Shown piece by piece: positions 56,504 through 64,000 of a stretch of DNA of 64,000 bases. Source of the DNA: Taylorella equigenitalis ATCC 35865 (GTDB lineage: Bacteria > Pseudomonadota > Gammaproteobacteria > Burkholderiales > Burkholderiaceae_B); the NCBI RefSeq assembly GCF_000276685.1, contig NC_018108.1, positions 930,001 to 994,000 on the forward strand, written 5' to 3'. The notes beneath the pieces are model-generated. The model saw nothing but the letters and a program-made list of their open reading frames with translations, searched no databases and was not told where the DNA came from. The stretch's first letter is position 1; each line of letters opens with the position of its first letter. The position numbers and the translations under genes were made by a program.

Positions 56504-57055
56504 CTACTTTTCGGGATGTCCTTTTCGAATCCAAGCTTCTAATTGATGTGGTCTAATAGAATCGTACTCTTCAAAAGGCTGATGAATCCATGGATTAGTT
56601 GGTAGTTTTTCTATATAGAAATCGGGGGTAATTGTCGAATGCCCCTTCCACCATAAGACTGCCGATTTCATCTCTTTAATCTGAGGGAATTCTGACTTTA
56701 AATGGTCTTGTACTTTGCTAAAAGTTAGACCTGTGTCTACCATATCATCAACTAACAATACTCTACCTTCAAGAGTGCCTTTAGTAATAGTAATAAATTT
56801 GGCAATATCAAGCTGCCCTTGTACAGTACCTGCAACTTCACGGTATGAGCTAGTAGCAAGTATACCTAATGGAACATCAAAAATTCTTGAAAGTACATCC
56901 CCTACTCTAACACCTCCTCTAGCTAAACATATGATTTGGTCAAACGCCCAGCCAGACTTATAAACTTCAAATGCCAATCTTTCAATAAGATGATTGTATT
57001 CATCCCACGACACCCATAAGTCGCTTTCTGTACTTTGTGGAAAATTAGAAGTCAT
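56504..57055 (-). CDS. Purine-type phosphoribosyltransferase
   Basis: A 183-residue PRTase: PRPP-binding motif VLLVDDMVDTGLTFSK (about 105-120), ARGGVRVGDVLSRIF, and ATSSYREVAG. It resembles the hypoxanthine/xanthine-guanine phosphoribosyltransferase-like group that follows purA in Bordetella-type genomes; its purine base is not certain. It starts three bases after purA on the same strand, consistent with a purine-salvage role. Confidence 0.85.
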   Translation of the reverse strand: MTSNFPQSTESDLWVSWDEYNHLIERLAFEVYKSGWAFDQIICLARGGVRVGDVLSRIFDVPLGILATSSYREVAGTVQGQLDIAKFITITKGTLEGRVLLVDDMVDTGLTFSKVQDHLKSEFPQIKEMKSAVLWWKGHSTITPDFYIEKLPTNPWIHQPFEEYDSIRPHQLEAWIRKGHPEK

Positions 57056-57058
57056 ATA

Positions 57059-58357
<1,299 letters not shown>

Positions 58358-59239
58358 TTAGTTTGAATTTTCCTGAGATGATTGTTTTAGGTACTTAAAG
58401 AAATCCGAGCTTGGATCGATAACCATAACATCCTTATCTTGTGAAAAGATATTTTTATAAGCATTAAGACTGTTATAAAAACTATAGAACTCTGGATTTT
58501 TACCATAAGCTGAAGCGTAAATTTCAGTAGCTTTAGCGTCACCACTTCCCTTTGTATTTTCAGCTTCAGCTTGTGCTTGAGCAAGAATTTCCTTAACTTG
58601 TCTATCAGCATTGGCCCTTATTTTTTCGGATTCTGCAAAACCATTAGCTCTTAAACTATTTGCCTCTTCTTTACGTTCGGCCTGCATACGGTTATAAACT
58701 GAATCGGACACCTCTTGAGAAAACTCAATTCTTTTTAGTCTTACGTCAACTACTTGAATTCCAAGAGGTTTAGCTCTTTCTTCTACATTTTTTAGAATTT
58801 CTGCCATAACAACATCACGCTCTTGTGAAATAACAGCTCGTACAGTCCTAGTATTTACAGAGGCATTTAATGCATCTCGTATCTGAGCTCCTAAACGGGA
58901 TTGTGCATTTTCAGCACTAGGTCCGAATGATATATAAAATCTTAGAGGATCGTTAATTCTCCATTTAATATATGAGTCAATAATTAAATTTTTCTTTTCA
59001 GATGTCTGAATCCTTTCAGTATCTCCTGACTCAATTGTTTGGACCCTTTTGTCCAAATAAATTACATTTTGGAATGGAGATGGCCATTTAAAATGCAATC
59101 CAGGCTGACTGATAGTTCTTTGCCACTCACCTAATTTGAATACTAAAGCATAATCACGTTCACCTACTATAAATAGAGTAGATGATATGAACCATGCAAG
59201 AATACCAAGAAATATAATACCTAAAATTGAACGATTCAT
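58358..59239 (-). CDS. hflC: FtsH protease modulator HflC
   Basis: SPFH/prohibitin-type protein, 293 residues, with one N-terminal helix (about 5-25) and a large periplasmic domain. It forms the HflKC cage around FtsH. Motifs include FVVGERDYALVFKLGEW-like start, LDKRVQTIESGDTERIQTSE, and the Ala/Glu-rich coiled coil LRANGFAESEKIRANADRQ. Ten bases after hflK. Confidence 0.95.
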   Translation of the reverse strand: MNRSILGIIFLGILAWFISSTLFIVGERDYALVFKLGEWQRTISQPGLHFKWPSPFQNVIYLDKRVQTIESGDTERIQTSEKKNLIIDSYIKWRINDPLRFYISFGPSAENAQSRLGAQIRDALNASVNTRTVRAVISQERDVVMAEILKNVEERAKPLGIQVVDVRLKRIEFSQEVSDSVYNRMQAERKEEANSLRANGFAESEKIRANADRQVKEILAQAQAEAENTKGSGDAKATEIYASAYGKNPEFYSFYNSLNAYKNIFSQDKDVMVIDPSSDFFKYLKQSSQENSN

Positions 59240-59248
59240 AACTACCTC

Positions 59249-60565
59249 TTAGCGAACACGGTTACGATTAAGAGCTCGGGATCTGATATCCTGCTTATCA
59301 ATAATTTTATTAGCCTCATCCTCCACAGAAGTAGAATTATCCTTTTGTTCAATCTCTGGTATATAACCTTCAGATACTCTATTAAAATTAGTTCTAGTTG
59401 AGGCAGATAGTTTATCTATGGGTAGATAAAGTAGAGGTGAGTTATTTTTTGAATCTACCAAAATTTTGGGAGTATTTTTTAATAATTCCTCCATAGACGA
59501 TAAGTACATCCTCTCACGGGTAATTTCTGGAGAATTTGTAAATTCAGTTTCAATTTTTTTGAACCTCTCAGCTTCACCAGTAGCTTTTTGAATAACAACT
59601 GCTTTATAACCTTCTGCCTCTTGTTGAATACGAGAGGCACGTCCCCGTGCTTCTGGGATAACTTTACTTGCGTAGGCATAACCTTCATTTTTCTGACGCT
59701 CATAATCCTGACCCGCTTTAATTGCATCTTCAAATGCAGCTTGAACCTGCTCTGGTGGTTGAACGTTTTGAATAGCTACAGTTATAACTTCAATACCAGT
59801 TTTATACCTATCAAGAATTTGTTGCATCAATTTTCTTACATCTATAGCTGCTTGAGTTCTACTTTCATATAAAATCTTATTCATGGATTGCTTACCAACA
59901 ATTTCACGCATAGCAGTTTCAGCAGCTTGCCTTACTGATTCATCAGGAGCTCTAGTTTCAAATAAATAATTTGCAGCAGGACTATTTTTGCCATTTGTCC
60001 CTTGCATATCTGCTTTTAAACGATACTGAACGTCAAACTGAACATCAACAATATTCTCGTCCTCAGTTAGCATTAAAGCCTCTGGTAGAACTTTATTTCT
60101 AGCATTATCTCTATAGCCAACAGAAAAAGATCTAACACGAGATATATCTACAATCTCAACATTTTCAATTGGTGTTGGTATATGCCACTGAAACCCAGGG
60201 GCAACGGTTCTCGAGTACTTTCCAAATTGAGTTACAACACCAACTTGGCCTTCTTTAACAATATAAAAGCCACTAATTAGCCAGGCGATAAGAAGACCAA
60301 TAATAATTACGAAAAAGCCAAACTTAGATAAAATCTTTGAAGTTGGTTTTTTAGGACCACCTGGAGGGACTCTACCAAAATTACCCCTACGCTTCGAATC
60401 CTTATCGAACATACCTTTTAGTTTATTTGCTAAATCTCCAAACACCTGATCTAGTTCAGGAGGAGCATCACTCCTTGGTTGTTTTGGATTTTCTTTTGGG
60501 TTTTCTGAGGACTGACCTTTGCCCCAGTCGGGATCATTAAGATTTGCGATCAAATTGTCTTTCAA
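59249..60565 (-). CDS. hflK: FtsH protease modulator HflK
   Basis: Partner of HflC, 438 residues. A Pro/Asn-rich cytosolic N-terminus (about 1-75, with PGGPKKPTSKI) precedes one helix and the SPFH domain (VTQFGKYSRTVAPGFQWHIPTPIENVEIVD in part) and the coiled coil EARGRASRIQQEAEGYKAVV. Lies 12 bases after hflX and 9 before hflC. Confidence 0.95.
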   Translation of the reverse strand: MKDNLIANLNDPDWGKGQSSENPKENPKQPRSDAPPELDQVFGDLANKLKGMFDKDSKRRGNFGRVPPGGPKKPTSKILSKFGFFVIIIGLLIAWLISGFYIVKEGQVGVVTQFGKYSRTVAPGFQWHIPTPIENVEIVDISRVRSFSVGYRDNARNKVLPEALMLTEDENIVDVQFDVQYRLKADMQGTNGKNSPAANYLFETRAPDESVRQAAETAMREIVGKQSMNKILYESRTQAAIDVRKLMQQILDRYKTGIEVITVAIQNVQPPEQVQAAFEDAIKAGQDYERQKNEGYAYASKVIPEARGRASRIQQEAEGYKAVVIQKATGEAERFKKIETEFTNSPEITRERMYLSSMEELLKNTPKILVDSKNNSPLLYLPIDKLSASTRTNFNRVSEGYIPEIEQKDNSTSVEDEANKIIDKQDIRSRALNRNRVR

Positions 60566-60577
60566 TGGAAATTTTCC

Positions 60578-61645
60578 CTAAATGTTACTTTTAAATTCTG
60601 CGATTGCTTTACGCAATAAATTCATACCTTCACGAGTTTTAGAACTCACAAATATTCGGTTTATTTTACCTTGTTCATCGGTTTCTATTCTAGCTCCCTG
60701 CTCGAGAAGGTCAATTTTGTTATACACCAGTATTGTTGGTATATCTTCAGCATTAATTTCTTTCAAAACCTTATTTACTTCAAGAATTTGCTCATCTCTT
60801 TGAGGATTTGCGGCATCTACTACATGAAATAATAAATCTGCATGTACAGTTTCTTCTAACGTGGCCTTAAATGCGGCAATTAAAGTTGTAGGCAAGTCTC
60901 TAATAAATCCGACAGTATCTGAAATTGTGACCTGACCAACATCTTCTATCCAAATCCTTCTGGTAGTCGTGTCCAATGTAGCAAATAATTGATCTGCCTC
61001 ATAAGTGCCTGCACGTGTCAATGCATTGAATAAAGTGGATTTTCCAGCATTTGTGTAGCCAACTAGAGAAACTGAAAGCATATTTGATCTAGCTCTTGCT
61101 CTTCTTTGAGTAAGCCTCTGGGTATCTAATTTAGCAAGTCGCTCTTTAAGTTGCTTTACTTTATCCCCAATCATACGTCGATCCATTTCAAGTTGAGACT
61201 CACCTGGTCCACGCATACCAATACCCCCTCTTTGACGCTCCAAGTGAGTCCAAAGACGAGTTAGCCGAGTAATCAAATGCTGAAGTTGAGCTAATTCAAC
61301 TTGAAGTTTACCTTCATGGCTTTTAGCCCTAAGAGCAAATATATCAAGAATTAAAGTGACCCTATCAATAACACGCAATCCAAATGCTCGCTCTAGATTT
61401 CTTTGTTGAGCTGGACTAAGAGCCTGATCAAAAAGGATAATTTCTGGTTTATAAATAGAAATTAAACCAACAACCTCTTCCACTTTACCGCTTCCGATAA
61501 AGAATTTAGCATCTGGTTTGTCTCGCTTTGCAACAACAGTTTCAAGTATCTGTGCTCCAGCACCCGTTGCTAACATTTGAAATTCACTTAAATGAGAGTC
61601 GAAGTTTGAATCGTTAAAATTAACGCTAATTACTATTGCTTTCAT
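60578..61645 (-). CDS. hflX: Ribosome-associated GTPase HflX
   Basis: GTPase that splits stalled or stressed 70S ribosomes, 355 residues from the ATG at 61645, somewhat shorter than the ~420 of E. coli. N-terminal domain with FIGSGKVEEV, LFDQALSPAQQRNLERAFG and GGIGMRGPGESQLEMDRR, then G1 GYTNAGKSTLFN, DTVGFIRDLP and NKID. The frame could begin at a TTG at 61666. A stem-loop covering the GGTGGAG ribosome-site candidate lies upstream. Confidence 0.93.
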   Translation of the reverse strand: MKAIVISVNFNDSNFDSHLSEFQMLATGAGAQILETVVAKRDKPDAKFFIGSGKVEEVVGLISIYKPEIILFDQALSPAQQRNLERAFGLRVIDRVTLILDIFALRAKSHEGKLQVELAQLQHLITRLTRLWTHLERQRGGIGMRGPGESQLEMDRRMIGDKVKQLKERLAKLDTQRLTQRRARARSNMLSVSLVGYTNAGKSTLFNALTRAGTYEADQLFATLDTTTRRIWIEDVGQVTISDTVGFIRDLPTTLIAAFKATLEETVHADLLFHVVDAANPQRDEQILEVNKVLKEINAEDIPTILVYNKIDLLEQGARIETDEQGKINRIFVSSKTREGMNLLRKAIAEFKSNI

Positions 61646-61658
61646 CAATATAGTGAAC

Positions 61659-61678
61659 TCCACCAATTACATGGTGGA
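61659..61678 (-). other. Stem-loop before hflX
   Basis: TCCACC (61659-61664) and GGTGGA (61673-61678) pair around 8 nt in the hfq-hflX gap. On the mRNA the 3' arm contains the GGAG that is the only Shine-Dalgarno candidate for hflX, 12 bases before the ATG, so the hairpin could limit translation. Confidence 0.4.
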
Positions 61679-61693
61679 CTAAATCTAAACTCC

Positions 61694-61969
61694 TTAGATT
61701 GGTTCTTCAGATTCAGAGTTTTCAACTACTTCAGTAAATTCTGTTATTTCATTTGGAAATGGGACAGCTCGTGCTGGTACTACTGTAGAAATTGCATGCT
61801 TATATACCATTTGAGTTACAGTATTTCTTAATAGGATTACATACTGATCGAAGGACTCAACTTGTCCTTGTAATTTAATACCATTAACTAGATAGATCGA
61901 AACAGGAATATGCTCTTTTCTTAGGGCATTAAGGAAAGGATCTTGTAGTGTTTGTCCTTTAAAACTCAT
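61694..61969 (-). CDS. hfq: RNA chaperone Hfq
   Basis: Hexameric Sm-like protein pairing small RNAs with mRNA, 91 residues. Sm1: [26 protein letters not shown] (in part), [14 protein letters not shown]; Sm2: [16 protein letters not shown]. The C-terminal tail is acidic ([16 protein letters not shown]) and short. GGAGCACTTACA lies before the ATG at 61969. It has its own promoter downstream of der. Confidence 0.98.
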   Translation of the reverse strand: MSFKGQTLQDPFLNALRKEHIPVSIYLVNGIKLQGQVESFDQYVILLRNTVTQMVYKHAISTVVPARAVPFPNEITEFTEVVENSESEEPI

Positions 61970-62002
61970 TGTAAGTGCTCCGTGTTGTTTTTATAAAAGC
62001 AA

Positions 62003-62041
62003 GTTAGTTAGTTCATATTAACGTAAGAAAATTTAACTAAC
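62003..62041. repeat. Dyad flanking the hfq promoter
   Basis: GTTAGTTA (62003-62010) and TAACTAAC (62034-62041) are perfect 8-bp inverted arms with centres 31 bp apart (three helical turns). One arm overlaps the -35 element and the other lies at the predicted start. This is an operator-like layout. Confidence 0.6.
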
Positions 62042-62043
62042 AA
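62015..62043 (-). promoter_or_regulatory. hfq promoter
   Basis: TTGTTA (62043-62038) and TAATAT (62020-62015) on the minus strand are 17 bases apart, within the 107-base gap between der and hfq. Confidence 0.7.
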
Positions 62044-62076
62044 GACATAGAAGTTCACTTGTAAAAATACTACATA

Positions 62077-63435
62077 TTAATTTTTATCAAGGTATGGATT
62101 TTTTGTTGATTTAAATTCTATTCTTAAGGGTGTACCTTCTAGTTTAAAAGCCTTCCTAAATCTAGTCTCCAAATAACGCCTATAAGAATCGGGTATAGCA
62201 TCAAGAGCATTGCCATGAATGATAACAAGTGGAGGATTCTGACCACCCTGATGTGCATATCTCATCTTAGGTCTGAAAATGCCTTTTCGTGGAGGGGGTT
62301 GCTGATCCACGGCAGCTTGAAGTTCACGGGTAAGTTTAGGAGTAGGAAGTTTTCTAAAAGCTGCTTCGTGTGCCAGGTTTACAGACTTAAGTAAAGATTT
62401 AATTCCTTGAGATTTCAGTGCAGATATAAAATGAACTTTTGCGAAAGAGAGAAATCTTAGTTTTCTTTCAAATTCTCTGATTACCCAATCCCTTTTATCC
62501 TCATCTAAACCATCCCATTTGTTTATGGCAACGACCAATGCTCTACCGCTTTCTAATATAAACCCTGCAATGTGGGCATCCTGCTCAGAAATTTCACTTT
62601 GAGCATCTAAAACTAAAACAACCACATTACAGGCTTCAATAGCTTGAAGAGTTTTAATCACTGAGAATTTTTCTATTGACTCAAACACTCTACCCCTTTT
62701 ACGAAGTCCAGCGGTATCTATTAATTTATATTTTTTGTTGTTATGTTCAAAATCGATTTCAATTGCATCTCTAGTTGTGCCAGGTAAATCAAAAGCAATT
62801 ACTCTTTGTTCGCCAATAAGTGAATTTATAAGAGTTGATTTACCCACATTTGGCCTTCCAACAATCGCTAATTTAATTTTATGATCGGTGAATTCTTGGT
62901 CAGCATCAGGTTCAGAATTTAACTCTTCTTCAGATTGGGGAATTTTAGATAAGGCGATATCTATCAAATTAGCTACCCCATCTCCGTGTGCGGATGAAAT
63001 AGCCAATGGCTCTCCAAGTCCTAACTCATGAAATTCTGCATTTGCCTGGTTTGGTTGAAGCCCCTCAGCTTTATTAACTGCTAATAGCACAGGAACACCC
63101 ACCTTTCTAAGTTTAGTGGCAATATCATGGTCCTGTGCATTTATACCTGAACGAGCATCAACTAGAAATATAACTACATCAGATTCTGAAATGGCTAATT
63201 CAGTCTGCCTGGCCATTTCTTTAAGAATTCCAGTTTTAACTTTAGGTTCGAAACCACCAGTATCAATAACGAGAAAGGGTCTATCACCAATACGCCCCTC
63301 TCCATAATGCCTATCCCTAGTTAAACCAGAATAATCTGCCACAATAGCATTTCTACTGCGAGTCAGTCTGTTAAATAGTGTAGATTTACCTACATTAGGT
63401 CGACCAACTAAAGCTATAACAGGCTTATATGACAT
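62077..63435 (-). CDS. der: Ribosome biogenesis GTPase Der
   Basis: Tandem GTPase for 50S assembly, 452 residues. Two G domains with [15 protein letters not shown] (about 11-25) and [15 protein letters not shown] (about 190), each with DTGG/DTAG and NKxE/NKWD motifs, then a KH-like domain (about 360-452; [21 protein letters not shown]). The start overlaps the bamB stop by one base. Confidence 0.97.
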   Translation of the reverse strand: MSYKPVIALVGRPNVGKSTLFNRLTRSRNAIVADYSGLTRDRHYGEGRIGDRPFLVIDTGGFEPKVKTGILKEMARQTELAISESDVVIFLVDARSGINAQDHDIATKLRKVGVPVLLAVNKAEGLQPNQANAEFHELGLGEPLAISSAHGDGVANLIDIALSKIPQSEEELNSEPDADQEFTDHKIKLAIVGRPNVGKSTLINSLIGEQRVIAFDLPGTTRDAIEIDFEHNNKKYKLIDTAGLRKRGRVFESIEKFSVIKTLQAIEACNVVVLVLDAQSEISEQDAHIAGFILESGRALVVAINKWDGLDEDKRDWVIREFERKLRFLSFAKVHFISALKSQGIKSLLKSVNLAHEAAFRKLPTPKLTRELQAAVDQQPPPRKGIFRPKMRYAHQGGQNPPLVIIHGNALDAIPDSYRRYLETRFRKAFKLEGTPLRIEFKSTKNPYLDKN

Positions 63436-64000
63436 TAATTAACTCGAAACAATAATAAAGATCCACTACCACTTTGAACAATTACACCTTTTTCAGTGCC
63501 AATCAATGGAGAAACAATATCCTTATTTGACCCTACTGTAGTACGACCAACTATAGTGCCTTTTTCGCTATCGAAAACATGAACGAGACCATCTAAGTCT
63601 CCAACGAAAACATAGTTTTTAAAAACTACTGGATTAGTTAAACCACGATTTTTAAGTGTTTGGTCAGACCAAATTAATTCACCATTAGCCAAGGCAAATT
63701 TTGCAACTGTACCATCAATTCCAGATGCATAAATTTTTGAGCCGTCAGTACCTAAGCCAACTGCTGACGAAAATGGATTAATCCAAATCGGTGTTAGACC
63801 TTTGTTAGTAACTCTATAGCAGGAAACATTTCCTTGATAGCTAGAGGTACATACACCATCGTTAAAAACTATAGGTTGACCAACCACATCTGTAACACTA
63901 TCAATATCACTAGGTCCCTTAGCAGAAGCAGATAAAATTTCCCAATTCACCACACCATCACTAATACCCAGACCCACAAGTTTACCAGTAGGAACAGCCA
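63435..64000 (-). CDS. bamB: Outer-membrane assembly lipoprotein BamB, N-terminal part outside window
   Basis: C-terminal ~188 codons of a PQQ-type beta-propeller that helps BamA fold outer-membrane proteins. The frame stays open to the window edge ([15 protein letters not shown]), so the GTG at 63977 is not a start. Propeller repeats appear as [20 protein letters not shown] and [22 protein letters not shown]. Its place before der is conserved in betaproteobacteria. Confidence 0.92.
   Translation of the reverse strand, partial: AVPTGKLVGLGISDGVVNWEILSASAKGPSDIDSVTDVVGQPIVFNDGVCTSSYQGNVSCYRVTNKGLTPIWINPFSSAVGLGTDGSKIYASGIDGTVAKFALANGELIWSDQTLKNRGLTNPVVFKNYVFVGDLDGLVHVFDSEKGTIVGRTTVGSNKDIVSPLIGTEKGVIVQSGSGSLLLFRVN

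Overview
The window looks like chromosome of an AT-rich betaproteobacterium of the order Burkholderiales. The gene content and order recall Bordetella and relatives (leuC-leuD-leuB-asd-truA, bamB-der-hfq-hflX-hflK-hflC-purA, rpsU-dnaG-rpoD, dapD-dapE-prmB, nrdA-nrdB-ferredoxin), but the genome is compact and AT-rich. A small Alcaligenaceae genome such as Taylorella fits best; this is an inference from synteny and composition, not a database match. Nearly all sequence is coding. Gene overlaps of 1-40 bp are common. No phage, insertion sequence, CRISPR array or rRNA was seen.

Layout: 1-1.9 kb, end of an aromatic aminotransferase gene and the SOS repressor lexA; 1.9-7.5 kb, TRAP-TAXI importer, a murein transglycosylase lipoprotein and an AI-2E family permease; 7.6-10 kb, tRNA-Leu(UAG) followed by three unrecognised envelope-type genes; 10-14.8 kb, dapD-dapE-prmB-yheS; 14.8-17.5 kb, an ABC importer; 17.6-23.1 kb, truA-asd-leuBDC and DUF2069; 23.2-28.2 kb, a YihY family protein and class Ia ribonucleotide reductase with its ferredoxin; 28.4-33 kb, dusA, a ClC transporter, thrB and a BPSS1780-like protein; 33-40.5 kb, etfAB, pgsA, uvrC, nagZ, acpS, orn, rsgA and rplS; 40.7-50 kb, an SOS-box cluster with a small gene, then a Tad/Flp-type pilus locus; 50-56.5 kb, ung, tRNA-Val(GAC), a Sel1 protein and the macromolecular synthesis operon; 56.5-64 kb, the purA/hfl/hfq/der/bamB group.

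Two observations stand out. First, three LexA-type boxes (16-bp CTGT-N8-ACAR/ACAT) lie directly before an unannotated 50-codon gene for a probable single-pass membrane peptide (40778-40930). The central box is a near-perfect palindrome and sits in the same register to -35/-10 elements as the box in the lexA promoter. Second, the 8-mer TGGCAATG occurs 31 times by manual count, in several reading frames and both orientations, where about 1-2 would be expected by chance. It behaves like a DNA uptake or other genome-marking word.

Other points include an RpoD with a histone-H1-like Lys/Ser/Thr/Ala N-terminal extension, a Tad locus whose ATPase carries an FHA domain and which lacks tadZ, tadV and tadD here, tandem NrdR boxes before nrdA, inverted repeats over the rpsU and hfq promoters, and absence of hisZ and fimV from positions where related genomes usually carry them.
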